Source: Rhodobacter sp.
GTDB lineage: Bacteria > Pseudomonadota > Alphaproteobacteria > Rhodobacterales > Rhodobacteraceae
Direction: 5' to 3'
NCBI GenBank assembly: GCA_020637555.1
Contig: JACKKF010000004.1
Location: 310,001-374,000, forward strand
Length of the DNA stretch: 64,000 nt
Position numbers and translations under genes: made by a program. Below, piece by piece: positions 54,620 through 63,801 of this stretch (position 1 is its first letter; the number at the start of each line of letters is the position of its first letter). The notes beneath the pieces were generated by a model. The model saw nothing but the letters and a program-made list of their open reading frames with translations. It searched no databases and was not told the DNA's origin.

Positions 54620-54876
54620 CAGCGGGTCATGCGTTCCATGGCCTCGGCGGTGCGACGGGTGTTCTGATAGATGCCCAGGCCCAGATACATGAACCCGGCC
54701 ATCATCACGACGTAAAGCGCCCCACCGATCAGGATGCCCAGGGCAACCAGCGCGCCGGGCATTCCGGGCTGCGGGTTGAGAATCGCGGCGATGGCGGCAA
54801 CGACGACGCCGATCATGGCGATGACGACGATGACGTGGATCACCTTCTCGAGAAGGTTGATGAAAAAGTCGCGCAT
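54619..54876 (-). CDS. Small two-segment membrane protein
   Basis: 85 residues. Two hydrophobic segments (about 10-33 and 42-67) with short charged ends (RDFFINLLEKVIHV; NTRRTAEAMERMTR). No family recognised. Convergent with the helicase gene; its 3' end borders that gene's terminator. ATG at 54876 chosen as the first before the hydrophobic segment. Confidence 0.75.
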   Translation of the reverse strand: MRDFFINLLEKVIHVIVVIAMIGVVVAAIAAILNPQPGMPGALVALGILIGGALYVVMMAGFMYLGLGIYQNTRRTAEAMERMTR

Positions 54877-54971
54877 GGCGGTCTCCAATGGATCAAACGC
54901 GGGATGAATGCTCCGCGAGTCACAGGAAACCACGCCGCGCCCGCCGGTGGCAAGCGCGGCAAGGGGCGCGG

Positions 54972-56342
54972 TCAGTACGAGAACTGCTGGTAGATCTTCG
55001 TCAGGTCACCCTGCCAATCCTCGTGGTAGTGCATCAGCAACTCATCCGCCGGGGCCATGCCCGTTTCGACGCTTTCCTTCAGCGCGTTCAGGAAATGGGT
55101 TTCGTCGGGCAGCAGGCCACCCGCGCCGGGCCGCGCGCGCGCCTTGAGGCCCGTTTCCGCGATGGCCACCGCTTCGCGCGCCAGGTCCAGCATCTTCACG
55201 CCGTGGGTCTCGGCCTGCAGGCCGTCCACGCTGGCCGCGACGCGCAGGGCCTCGCGGGTTTCGAGGTCCCAGTGCTTGCACAGGTCCCAGGCGGCATCCA
55301 GCGCCGACTGGTCATAGAGCATCCCGACCCAGAGCGCGGGCAGCGCGCAGAGGCGGCGCCACTGGCCGCCATCGGCGCCGCGCATTTCCAGGTATTTCTT
55401 CAGGCGCGCCTCGGGGAAGATCGTCGTGAGGTGATCGGCCCAGTCGGACAGCGTCGGCACCTCTCCGGGCAGCGCGGGCAGGCGGCCATTCAGGAAATCG
55501 CGGAACGACTGGCCGAGGGCGTTGATATACTTGCCGTCGCGATAGACGAAATACATCGGCACATCGAGGGCATAGTCCACATAGCGTTCAAAGCCCATGC
55601 CATCCTCGAACGCGAAGGGCAGGGTGCCCGTGCGCGACGGGTCCAGATCGCGCCAGATGCGCGACCGCCAGGATTTGTGACCGTTGGGTTTCCCCTCGAA
55701 AAAGGGCGAATTCGCGAACAGGGCGGTCGCCACCGGCTGCAGCGCGAGCGCCACGCGGAACTTCCGCACCATGTCGGCCTCGGAGGCGAAGTCGAGGTTC
55801 ACCTGCACAGTGCAGGTGCGGCGCATCATCTGCGTGCCATGGGTGCCGACAGTCTGCATGTAGCTGTCCATCAGCCGGTAGCGGCCCTTGGGCATCAGCG
55901 GCATGTCGTCATGCGTCCAGATCGGCGCGGCGCCCAGGCCGATGAACCCGACACCGACACCATCGGCGATGGATTTCACCTCGCGCAGGTGTTCGTTCAC
56001 CTCGTCACAGGTCTGGTGGATCGTGTCCAGCGGTGCGCCGGACAGTTCCAGTTGCCCGCCCGGCTCCAGGCTGACATTGGCGCCGTCGCGCGTCAGTCCG
56101 ATCAGGGCGTCGCCTTCGGTCACCGGCTGCCAGCCGTAGCGGTCGCGCAGCCCTTCCAGCACCATGCGGATCGAATGGTCGCCGTCGTAGGGCAGGGGCT
56201 TCAGCGAGTCCTTGCAGTAGCCGAATTTCTCATGCTCGGTGCCGATGCGCCAGTCGCCGGCCGGTTTGCACCCCGAGGCAAGGTATTCGGCCAGTTGATC
56301 GCGATGTTCGATCGGCCCGCCGCCGGATTGGGGGATGGACAT
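54972..56342 (-). CDS. gshA: Glutamate-cysteine ligase (plant/alphaproteobacterial type)
   Basis: 456 residues. RIGTEHEKFGY near residue 32, the ANVSLEPGGQLELSGAP stretch, and MRRTCTVQVNLDF define the GCS2 class found in plants and alphaproteobacteria. It makes gamma-glutamylcysteine, the first step to glutathione, the substrate of the GST in this window. Most likely cytosolic. Confidence 0.95.
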   Translation of the reverse strand: MSIPQSGGGPIEHRDQLAEYLASGCKPAGDWRIGTEHEKFGYCKDSLKPLPYDGDHSIRMVLEGLRDRYGWQPVTEGDALIGLTRDGANVSLEPGGQLELSGAPLDTIHQTCDEVNEHLREVKSIADGVGVGFIGLGAAPIWTHDDMPLMPKGRYRLMDSYMQTVGTHGTQMMRRTCTVQVNLDFASEADMVRKFRVALALQPVATALFANSPFFEGKPNGHKSWRSRIWRDLDPSRTGTLPFAFEDGMGFERYVDYALDVPMYFVYRDGKYINALGQSFRDFLNGRLPALPGEVPTLSDWADHLTTIFPEARLKKYLEMRGADGGQWRRLCALPALWVGMLYDQSALDAAWDLCKHWDLETREALRVAASVDGLQAETHGVKMLDLAREAVAIAETGLKARARPGAGGLLPDETHFLNALKESVETGMAPADELLMHYHEDWQGDLTKIYQQFSY

Positions 56343-56396
56343 GACAGTGGCGCTCCGGGCTAGGAATTGGACCCCAGACCTGTCGCGCGCGAGGGA

Positions 56397-56912
56397 TCAA
56401 GTCAAGAGGTGCAATGCGCGCCGCTGCCAGATCATGCGGGCCCGCTCGCCCGGCGGCTGCGCCGCCACGCGCAGCAGGCGCTCCATTTCCAGCCCCGGCA
56501 GGGTGGCAAAGGCATCGAACAGCACCGCGCTGCCCTGGGCGGTGCATGGGATCGCCAGGATCGCGCCATCGAGGGATTCGGCCAGCCAGAACCGGCGGTC
56601 CGCACTGATCGACAACGAGGCCATGCGTTCGAGAGCCACCACGCCGCCGCCGCGCGGGCCGAAATAGCGCACCTCGCCCTCGTCCAGTTCGACGATCCCG
56701 GGCGCCTGGCCCGGACGGTTGAACCGTGCGCGCTGGATGGCGCCAAAGGCCAGCGCCGCGCCGATCAGGGCCAGAATGATGCCCCCCCAGCGCACGAGGC
56801 CCAGGCCGGTCCAGCCCCACCATGCGCCCAGCGCGGTCAGCGCCAGCGCCACGCCGGTTTCCGTCCAGCGCGCCACCAGTGCGCGGGCCTCGGGGCGCAG
56901 AAAGTCAACCAT
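56397..56912 (-). CDS. Predicted membrane protein of unknown function
   Basis: 171 residues. Two hydrophobic segments (about 18-40 and 43-60) followed by a soluble part with EVRYFGPRGGGVVALERMASLSISADRRFWLAES, a PH-like pattern. Family not recognised. It lies between rsmE and gshA on the same strand, 54 bp from gshA and 59 bp from rsmE, and may be co-transcribed. ATG at 56912 chosen to begin before the first membrane segment. Confidence 0.78.
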   Translation of the reverse strand: MVDFLRPEARALVARWTETGVALALTALGAWWGWTGLGLVRWGGIILALIGAALAFGAIQRARFNRPGQAPGIVELDEGEVRYFGPRGGGVVALERMASLSISADRRFWLAESLDGAILAIPCTAQGSAVLFDAFATLPGLEMERLLRVAAQPPGERARMIWQRRALHLLT

Positions 56913-56971
56913 GACGGACACGCCGCCCAGCGCGCGGGCCAGAGGGCGGGATCGCCGCACCCGGCATGGCG

Positions 56972-57730
56972 TCAAACCCAGTCGCCATGCCGCGCCTGCC
57001 AAAGGGTCAGTGCCGCCACGGCGGCGGTATCGGCGCGCAGGATGCGTGGTCCCAGCGACAGCCGGCGGATAAAGGGCAGCGCGGCAAGACGCGCGCGCTC
57101 GGCGGGCGAAAATCCGCCTTCGGGCCCGATCAGCACGGCCGCGGGCGCGGGCGCGGGATCAGCCAGCGTTTTCGGGGCATCCGCCGCGGCTGCCGACCCC
57201 TCGTCGGCCCACCACAGGGCGCGGTCCGCCGGCCAGTCCGCCAGCAGGCGCGCCAGGGGCTGCAGATCCGCCACTTCGGGCACAAACGTCCCTGCCGATT
57301 GTTCCGCGGCCTCGACGGCGTGGGCCTGCAACCGATCCCTGCGGATACGCTCGGCGTTGGTGAAGTCGGTCTGGACGGGCAGGATACGGGCGGCACCCAG
57401 TTCGACAGCCTTCTCGACGATGAAATCGGTTCGCGCCTTCTTGATCGGGGCAAAGACCAGCCACAGGTCCGGCGGGTCCCGTTGCGGCGCGATCCGGTCC
57501 AGGCAGGCGACCGAACCGCCGCGCTTGCCCAGCTGTGCGATGCTGGCGCGCCATTCGCCCTGGATGCCATTGAACACCGCGACCTCGGCGCCTTGCGGCA
57601 GACGCATGACATTGCCCAGGTAATGCGCCTGGTCCTGCGTCAAGGGAACGTGTTGCCCTGCCCCCAGAGCATGCTCTAGAAAAAGGCGCACCTTGGGGCG
57701 GGGATCGTTTCGGGGCAAGCTCTCGGGCAT
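56972..57730 (-). CDS. rsmE: 16S rRNA (uracil-1498-N3)-methyltransferase RsmE
   Basis: 252 residues, SPOUT fold. The N-terminal PUA-like part has HYLGNVMRLPQG; the SAM-binding knot is at the end: LIGPEGGFSPAERA and LSLGPRILRADTAAVAAL. Methylates U1498 of 16S rRNA. Its start lies only 12 bp from the divergent ubiA start; no ribosome-binding site is seen, and the M is followed by a non-conserved stretch, so a later GTG (VRLFLEHALG) is possible. Confidence 0.92.
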   Translation of the reverse strand: MPESLPRNDPRPKVRLFLEHALGAGQHVPLTQDQAHYLGNVMRLPQGAEVAVFNGIQGEWRASIAQLGKRGGSVACLDRIAPQRDPPDLWLVFAPIKKARTDFIVEKAVELGAARILPVQTDFTNAERIRRDRLQAHAVEAAEQSAGTFVPEVADLQPLARLLADWPADRALWWADEGSAAAADAPKTLADPAPAPAAVLIGPEGGFSPAERARLAALPFIRRLSLGPRILRADTAAVAALTLWQARHGDWV

Positions 57731-57742
57731 GGACGGAACTGT

Positions 57743-58741
57743 ATGACCGGCGACAACCAAAGACCAGAGGGTGACACGCCCACCCCTGAAACGCGGCCGG
57801 ACACCGGGATCGCCGACCGGGTCCACGGCAACTGGGTCGATACCCGGGCGCCCGACGAACTGCGCCCCTATCTGCGCCTGAGCCGGGCGGATCGGCCGAT
57901 CGGCACCTGGCTTTTGCTGTTGCCGTGCTGGTGGGGGGCGCTGCTGGGCGCGCTGGCGCATCCGGAAACCGCCGGTGCGCATACGCTGTGGATCATGATC
58001 GCCTGCGCGCTGGGGGCCTTCCTGATGCGCGGCGCGGGTTGCACCTGGAACGACATCACCGACCGCGACATCGACCCCCAGGTCGAACGCACCCGTAACC
58101 GGCCGCTGGCGGCGGGCACCGTCACGGTGCGCGAGGCGCTGATGTGGATGGGCATCCAGTCGCTGGCCGGCTTCCTGTTGCTGCTGACCTTCAACGCCGC
58201 CGCGATCTGGCTGGGCGTCCTGTCGCTGCTGCCGGTCGCGGTCTATCCCTTTGCCAAACGCTTCACCTGGTGGCCGCAGGTCTTTCTCGGGCTGGCGTTC
58301 AACTGGGGCGCGCTGCTGGCCTGGACCGCGCAGACCGGATCGCTGGACTGGCCGGCGGTGATTCTCTACCTGGCGGGAATCGCGTGGACGCTGTTCTATG
58401 ACACCATCTACGCCCACCAGGACCGCGAAGACGACGCCCTGATCGGCGTGAAATCCACCGCGCGCCTGTTCGGGGACAACAGCGAAAACTGGCTCAGGGG
58501 GTTTCTGGTGGTTTCGGTGGTGCTGATGTCGCTGGCCATCATCTATGCCCTGGCGCCGCTGGCCGAACCCCTGCGACTGTCGCTCACATTGGCGGGAGCC
58601 TGGGCCTTTGGCGCGCATCTGAACTGGCAGTTGGGACGGCTGAACATCAACGATTCCGCCATATGTCTCAAGCTGTTCCATTCCAATCGCGACGCCGGTC
58701 TGATCGTTGTGCTGATTTTTGCCGCCGCCCTTCTGGTTTGA
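57743..58741 (+). CDS. ubiA: 4-hydroxybenzoate polyprenyltransferase UbiA
   Basis: 332 residues with about eight membrane segments. The first Asp-rich motif is NDITDRDID (103-111), the second DTIYAHQDREDD. It attaches the polyprenyl chain to 4-hydroxybenzoate in ubiquinone synthesis. N-terminal extension of about 40 polar residues. Start 12 bp from rsmE, divergent, so each promoter lies inside the other's coding sequence. Confidence 0.95.
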   Translation: MTGDNQRPEGDTPTPETRPDTGIADRVHGNWVDTRAPDELRPYLRLSRADRPIGTWLLLLPCWWGALLGALAHPETAGAHTLWIMIACALGAFLMRGAGCTWNDITDRDIDPQVERTRNRPLAAGTVTVREALMWMGIQSLAGFLLLLTFNAAAIWLGVLSLLPVAVYPFAKRFTWWPQVFLGLAFNWGALLAWTAQTGSLDWPAVILYLAGIAWTLFYDTIYAHQDREDDALIGVKSTARLFGDNSENWLRGFLVVSVVLMSLAIIYALAPLAEPLRLSLTLAGAWAFGAHLNWQLGRLNINDSAICLKLFHSNRDAGLIVVLIFAAALLV

Positions 58742-58801
58742 TTGCATCGCTGCCCGCATGAGGCTAGGTCAGACCAGTCCGGCAACTGCCCAGGAAGGCC
58801 C

Positions 58802-60802
58802 ATGTCCAACAAACCCCTGCTCTATTCGGTGGCGGCATTCGTCCTGGCGGCTCTTCTGGCGCTGGGGGCGGCCATGGCGATGACGAGCCTGGTCGAATAC
58901 CGCAACACCGCCGCGTTGCATGCCGCGATGGGCGAGGCGGGGCTGGGCTGGGTAAGCATTCAGCCGGACGGGTTGAACGTGACGCTGGCCGGCACCGCGC
59001 CGGACGAAAGCGCGCGCATCCGGGCCCTGCAGGTTGCCGGCGAGGTGATGGATGCCTCGCGCGTCAGCGAGACGATCAGCGTGCCGCGCCACACGGCGGT
59101 TGTGGCGCCCGTGTTCCGCATCGAGGTGATGCGAAACCGCGACGAGATTTCGGTCATCGGTCTGGTTCCCGCCGACGAGGACGCCAACCCCATCGTGGAC
59201 CGCCTGTCCGCCGCGCTGCCCGGTGCCAGCATCGAGGACATGCTGCAAAGCTCGGACTATGCGGTGCCCGGCGGCTGGGTCGCGGCCGAGGCCTTTGCCG
59301 TCGATGCGCTGCAACGCTTCACCGTGGGGCGCATCTCGGTCACCGCAGGCCGGATCGAGATCGAGGCCCTGGTGGACAGCCCCGAGGCCCGGCGCTCGCT
59401 GGAGACCGCCCTGCGCGAGATCGCGCCGCGCGGTCAGGTGCTGGCGCTGGACCTGATTGCGCCGCGCCCGGTCGCAGCCCCGTTCCTGTTGCGGGTCGAT
59501 GCCGAGTCCGGCGCCCTGCGCGTGACCGCCTGTTCGGCCGATACCGAGGCCGCGCAATCGGCCATTGCCGCCGCGTTGACCGAAGCCGGTGTGACCCAGC
59601 GGCTGAACTGCCCGCTGGCGCTGGGTGCCCCGTCGCCCCGTTGGGGCGAAGCCGCCGCGGCCTCGATCGCGGCGCTGGCCAGCTTGCAGGATGGCAGCCT
59701 GACGATTTCCGACGGCACGGTGATCCTGGTCGCGGCGCACACGGTCGACCCGGCGGCCTATGACCGCGCGGTGGGGCGGCTGGAAACCTCGTTGCCGGAT
59801 GCCTTCAGCCTGAACGCCAGCCGCCAGCAGGCGCCGCAGGCGGACTCGGCGGAAACGGCCGCGCCCGAGGTCCTGCTGACGCTGGATGCCGACGGGCACG
59901 TCGTCATCGCCGGGCGTCTGCCCGACGAACGCATCCGGGACGCGGTGCAGGCCATGGCCGGCGCCCGGTTCGGGCGTGGCGCGGTGGATATGGCCGCGCG
60001 ACTGTCCGACGACCTGCCGCAAGGCTGGGCCTTGCGCGTTCTCACCGGGGTCGAGGCCCTGTCGGAACTGCATGACGGCACGGTGCGGGTGCGGCCGGAT
60101 TCGATCGCCATCGCGGGCAATTCAGGCAATCCCGATGCGCGCAACCAGGTGGCGCAGGTGATCGTGCAGGGCCTGGGCGCGGACGCGGTCTTTCAATCCA
60201 CCGTTCAATATGTCGAGGCCCTGGATCCGGTCGCGAATGCGCCCACGCCCGACAATTGCGAGGCGCGCATCCAGGCCATCCAGGCCGAGACCAAGATCAA
60301 CTTCGACCCGGGTTCGGCGCGGATCGACGCGGCCTCGGGCCGGGTGGTGGACCAGATCGCCGAGGTCCTGCGCGAATGCGGTGAACTGCCGTTCGAAGTT
60401 GCCGGCTACACCGACAGCCAGGGCCGCGACGAGACCAATCTCAACCTCAGCCAGGCCCGTGCCGAGGCGGTCATCAACGCGCTGCTGTCGCGCCGCGTGC
60501 TGGTCGCGTCGCTGGTGGCGCGCGGGTATGGCGCGGCCGATCCGATTGCCGACAACGGCACCGAGGCCGGGCGCGAGGCCAATCGCCGGATCGAGTTTCA
60601 CCTGATCCGCCCCGAGGCGCCGCCCGAACCGCTGGACCCGGCGCTGGAGGCGCAGCTGACCTTCGAGATCCAGACACCCGACGCCGACACGGTGCGCCCG
60701 CGCCCGCGCCCGGGCACCCCCAATGCCGAGGATGTGGCCCCCGCCGTCGGAAGTGGCGACGAGGATCAGGCCGATGCCGCCCCCGCCGCTGGCGACGAGT
60801 AA
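58802..60802 (+). CDS. OmpA-domain envelope protein with BON-like repeats
   Basis: 666 residues. N-terminal hydrophobic anchor (YSVAAFVLAALLALGAAMAM), then repeated BON-like segments (GWVSIQPDGLNVTLAGTAPDE and similar through about 500), and a C-terminal OmpA domain (NFDPGSARIDAAS..., VAGYTDSQGRDETNLNLSQARAE) that binds peptidoglycan. An acidic tail follows. It probably bridges membrane and cell wall. First of a three-gene envelope operon. Confidence 0.88.
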   Translation: MSNKPLLYSVAAFVLAALLALGAAMAMTSLVEYRNTAALHAAMGEAGLGWVSIQPDGLNVTLAGTAPDESARIRALQVAGEVMDASRVSETISVPRHTAVVAPVFRIEVMRNRDEISVIGLVPADEDANPIVDRLSAALPGASIEDMLQSSDYAVPGGWVAAEAFAVDALQRFTVGRISVTAGRIEIEALVDSPEARRSLETALREIAPRGQVLALDLIAPRPVAAPFLLRVDAESGALRVTACSADTEAAQSAIAAALTEAGVTQRLNCPLALGAPSPRWGEAAAASIAALASLQDGSLTISDGTVILVAAHTVDPAAYDRAVGRLETSLPDAFSLNASRQQAPQADSAETAAPEVLLTLDADGHVVIAGRLPDERIRDAVQAMAGARFGRGAVDMAARLSDDLPQGWALRVLTGVEALSELHDGTVRVRPDSIAIAGNSGNPDARNQVAQVIVQGLGADAVFQSTVQYVEALDPVANAPTPDNCEARIQAIQAETKINFDPGSARIDAASGRVVDQIAEVLRECGELPFEVAGYTDSQGRDETNLNLSQARAEAVINALLSRRVLVASLVARGYGAADPIADNGTEAGREANRRIEFHLIRPEAPPEPLDPALEAQLTFEIQTPDADTVRPRPRPGTPNAEDVAPAVGSGDEDQADAAPAAGDE

Positions 60803-60814
60803 CCGGAGACCGCC

Positions 60815-61135
60815 ATGAACCGCACCGAATTCGTCATCGTGACCGCCATCGTCCTGACGCTGGCCTTTGCGCTGGGTTGGTTCGCCAACTGGCTGGTCCA
60901 TCGTTTCACCCGTGTCACGCAGGCCGATCTGGGTGAACTGGAACGCATGGCCCACGCCCTGCACGAGGCCGAGGAAACCCGCGATCAGGCCATCGCCTAT
61001 ATCCATCATCGCGATGACGAGACCGCCCGCGAGATCGCCCAGTTGCAGGCCGAGTTGCGCGCCGCGATGGATGGCTTGCGCGACTCGCGGCACGAGGCCG
61101 AGACCCTGCGCCAGCAGCTTCACGGGCGCCAATGA
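60815..61135 (+). CDS. Single-pass membrane protein with coiled coil
   Basis: 106 residues. One membrane segment (about 5-28) followed by a long helix with coiled-coil heptads (ADLGELERMAHALHEAEETRD..., then AELRAAMDGLRDSRHEAETLRQQL). No family recognised. 12 bp after the OmpA-domain gene, so in its operon; may help scaffold it. Confidence 0.82.
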   Translation: MNRTEFVIVTAIVLTLAFALGWFANWLVHRFTRVTQADLGELERMAHALHEAEETRDQAIAYIHHRDDETAREIAQLQAELRAAMDGLRDSRHEAETLRQQLHGRQ

Positions 61136-61210
61136 CGGGAACACATCGCCGCGAGCGGGCCTAGACGGACGCGCGGCGGACGGGCAAACTGGCCGCCTGA
61201 CAACCAATCC

Positions 61211-61939
61211 ATGAGACCGATGCGCCGGGTTTCCAAGATGACATTTCGGTCACGACTGTGGCTTGTGACCCTTCTGGCGGCCATGCCGCTGCCCGTCACG
61301 GCGCAAACCGCCACAGGGCTGTCGGCAGGGCTGATCTATGGCGGCACCGCGCATCAGGCGCCCGCGCCGCTGGCGGTTCAGGCGGCCCCGGGCGAGGGCG
61401 CGCACCCGCTTCAGGCGGCCGCGGCGCGGATCGAATCGCTGCTGGCAGCCGGTCAACGCGCCGAGGCCTATGCAGCCGGTCGTGCCTTTCTGCGTCAGGT
61501 CACGCAGGCGACCGGATTCGGCGTCACGAACGCGCATCTGACCCAGGGTCAGGCCGACGGGTTCGGCATGTTCATGCCCCGTCCCGACAACGTCTATCTG
61601 GCCGGAGAACCCGTCGAGGCCTATGTCGAGGTCTACGGTTTCTCGCTGACCCCGCGCCCGGGCAACGTCAACCAGTTGCTGTTCGACGTGTCCTTCACGC
61701 TGATAACGCCCGATGGCCGGCAGATGACCGATGCCATGATCCCGATGGGCGAGATCCAGCTGGACAGCCGCAGTGCGCCGCTCGACGGATTCTTTCACCT
61801 GACCTATCGCGTGACCGGGGCGGTCGGGGCCTATGCGCTGCGCACCGAGGTGGTGGATCGCGCCAGCGGCGAGCGCGCCGAATTCACCCTGCCGGTGGTG
61901 TTCGTCGATCCCGCGGGCCAGCCCCAGGCGGGCAAGTGA
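61211..61939 (+). CDS. Exported protein of unknown function
   Basis: 242 residues. Signal peptide ends VTAQ. A helical region (RIESLLAAGQRAEAYAAGRAFL) precedes a beta-rich part with YVEVYGFSLTPRPG and VSFTLITPDGRQMTDAMIPMG. No family recognised. Start at 61211, 61220 or 61238; none has a good ribosome-binding site. Third gene of the OmpA-domain operon by spacing (75 bp). Confidence 0.8.
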   Translation: MRPMRRVSKMTFRSRLWLVTLLAAMPLPVTAQTATGLSAGLIYGGTAHQAPAPLAVQAAPGEGAHPLQAAAARIESLLAAGQRAEAYAAGRAFLRQVTQATGFGVTNAHLTQGQADGFGMFMPRPDNVYLAGEPVEAYVEVYGFSLTPRPGNVNQLLFDVSFTLITPDGRQMTDAMIPMGEIQLDSRSAPLDGFFHLTYRVTGAVGAYALRTEVVDRASGERAEFTLPVVFVDPAGQPQAGK

Positions 61940-62380
61940 TCACCAGCGTTTGAGGGCGTCCTCGTCCTCGTCGCGGGCGGCAACCCAATCCGCGCGGTCG
62001 GCGGTGAATTCCTTTTTCCAGAACGGCGCGCGGGATTTCAGGTAATCCATCAGGAACTCGGCCGCGGCAAAGGCCTCGGCGCGGTGGCGGGCGGCGGTGG
62101 CGACCATCATGATCATGTCGCCGGGGGCAAGCGGTCCGTGGCGGTGGATGATCAGCGCCGCCTCCAGCGACCAGCGCGTGACGGCCTCGGATTCGATCGC
62201 CGCGAGGGCGCGCTCGGTCATGCCGGGGTAATGCTCGATCTCCATGCCGGTCAGCGCGCCCGCATTGTCGCGCACCAGCCCGGCAAAGGTGACAACAGCC
62301 CCCGCGCCCCGCGCGCCTGCGGCAAAGGCCGCACATTCGGCCCCATAGTCGAACGCCTGCGCCTGAACCCGAACCGCCAT
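61940..62380 (-). CDS. moaE: Molybdopterin synthase catalytic subunit MoaE
   Basis: 146 residues. AVVTFAGLVRDNAG and the active-site LKSRAPFWKKEF. Inserts sulfur into precursor Z with MoaD. It lies 4 bp beyond moaD on the same strand. Confidence 0.94.
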   Translation of the reverse strand: MAVRVQAQAFDYGAECAAFAAGARGAGAVVTFAGLVRDNAGALTGMEIEHYPGMTERALAAIESEAVTRWSLEAALIIHRHGPLAPGDMIMMVATAARHRAEAFAAAEFLMDYLKSRAPFWKKEFTADRADWVAARDEDEDALKRW

Positions 62381-62384
62381 CGCC

Positions 62385-62636
62385 CTAGCCCCCGGTCATC
62401 GGCGGGAAAAAGGCCACCTCGCGCACCCCGTCCAGCGGTGCGTCGAAATCCGACAGGTCCTGGTCCAGCGCCACGCGCACGGCCTTGAGGTCGGAAAACG
62501 CCAGCGCATAGCGATCCTCGCGCGCGCTGAGTTCGGCAACCAGCCCGGCAACGGTGGCCGCGCTGGTTTCCACCGTTTCCCGGGGCAGGCCGATACGTTC
62601 GCGCAGCCAGGCAAAATAGAGAACCGTCAGCGTCAT
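62385..62636 (-). CDS. moaD: Molybdopterin synthase sulfur carrier subunit MoaD
   Basis: 83 residues, ubiquitin-like fold ending in the required GG (PPMTGG), which carries the thiocarboxylate. Starts inside the pgsA stop region (overlap 4 bp) and is followed by moaE. Confidence 0.93.
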   Translation of the reverse strand: MTLTVLYFAWLRERIGLPRETVETSAATVAGLVAELSAREDRYALAFSDLKAVRVALDQDLSDFDAPLDGVREVAFFPPMTGG

Positions 62637-63301
62637 TCCGAAATGTCCCTGAGGTGGGGCAGGGCCTTCTTGAAATAGTCCCAGCCGGTGATGGCCGTCA
62701 GCGCCGCCGCGATCCAGATCAGCACCAGACCGATGGTCCACACCGTTTCCCCGCTGAGATTGGCCAGGGACAGCAGGTTGCGCTGCGCGTCGATCCCTGT
62801 CGAGGCCATTTCCGAGATCACCTCGCGGTTGCGGGCCAGGGCCTGTTCACGAACGTATTCCAGCCCCAGCGCGGCGAACAGCGTCGAGATGGCGACCATC
62901 TGCGCGGTGGTTTTCCACTTGGCCAGTTTCGTTACGGCCAGCAGGCGCGAGGTGTTGCCCAGGTATTCGCGCAACCCCGAGACAAAGACCTCGCGGAACA
63001 GGATCACCGTGGCGGGCAGGATCAGCCAGGGGTCCATGCCGGAATAGCCCGTCAGCACCAGCAGGGCGATGACCACCATCGCCTTGTCGGCGATGGGATC
63101 GAGCATCGCCCCCATGCGGCTTTCCTGCCGCCACAGCCGTGCCAGATAGCCATCGAAATAGTCGGTGATCGCGGCCACCAGGAACAGCACCAGGGCGAAC
63201 CAGTCAGCCCATGGCCGCGCGAAATAGAGGAACATCACCGCCACGCCGGGGGCGGCCAGCAAACGCAGGACTGTCAGCGTGTTCGGGATCGTCCATTTCA
63301 T
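62633..63301 (-). CDS. pgsA: CDP-diacylglycerol-glycerol-3-phosphate 3-phosphatidyltransferase
   Basis: 222 residues, several membrane segments. CDP-alcohol motif D-YFD-GYLAR then G-AMLD-PIAD (about 46-72) matches DxxDGxxARx8GxxxDxxxD. Makes phosphatidylglycerol phosphate. First gene of pgsA-moaD-moaE; glycerol-3-phosphate may come from GpsA and Ugp of this window. Confidence 0.95.
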   Translation of the reverse strand: MKWTIPNTLTVLRLLAAPGVAVMFLYFARPWADWFALVLFLVAAITDYFDGYLARLWRQESRMGAMLDPIADKAMVVIALLVLTGYSGMDPWLILPATVILFREVFVSGLREYLGNTSRLLAVTKLAKWKTTAQMVAISTLFAALGLEYVREQALARNREVISEMASTGIDAQRNLLSLANLSGETVWTIGLVLIWIAAALTAITGWDYFKKALPHLRDISE

Positions 63302-63367
63302 GCGGTCTTTGTAACGGCAAAGCGGGTGCAGGGGAAAGGGGCCACAGCAGCGGTCGGCGGCGAACGA

Positions 63368-63799
63368 TCAGCCGAATAGTCCGGCCGTGATCGCCGCCAG
63401 CGCGATGTAACGGCCGGTCTTCGCCAGCGCGACCAGCAGGGTGAATTGCCAAAGCGGTGTGCGCATCGACCCGGCCATCACCGTGGTCAGGTCAAGAACC
63501 GGCATCCAGGACAGCAGCAGTGTCCAGATCCCCCAGCGGCCCCACCACAGCCGCGCCCGCGCGAATTGGGCATCCGGCACCCTCAGCCAGCGGTGCGCGC
63601 CGGCGCTTTCCAGCCGCCAGCCCAGCCAGTAGTTCACATAGGTGCCCAGCGTATTGCCGAGAGACGCCACCAGGATCAGCGCCCAGACGGGCGCCATCCC
63701 GGTGATCTGCAGACCGGCAAAGATCAGCTCGGATTGAAAGGGCAACACCGTCGCAGCCGTGAATGCCGCGGCGAACAGGCCCGCCAAAGCGGTCAGCAC
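63368..63799 (-). CDS. YqaA family (DedA-like) membrane protein
   Basis: 143 residues, about four membrane segments: ATVLPFQSELIFAGL, LGNTLGTYVNYWLG and the WMPVLDLTTVMAGSMR stretch are typical of the YqaA/SNARE-associated family. Roles in membrane transport or lipid scrambling are proposed for the wider family. It ends 66 bp from pgsA, same strand. Confidence 0.88.
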   Translation of the reverse strand: MLTALAGLFAAAFTAATVLPFQSELIFAGLQITGMAPVWALILVASLGNTLGTYVNYWLGWRLESAGAHRWLRVPDAQFARARLWWGRWGIWTLLLSWMPVLDLTTVMAGSMRTPLWQFTLLVALAKTGRYIALAAITAGLFG

Positions 63800-63801
63800 T
63801 G

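Noticed and set aside
56972..58759. An apparent 595-codon protein fusing RsmE to an N-terminal half.
   Set aside because: The extra half is antisense to ubiA. RsmE is complete from 57730.
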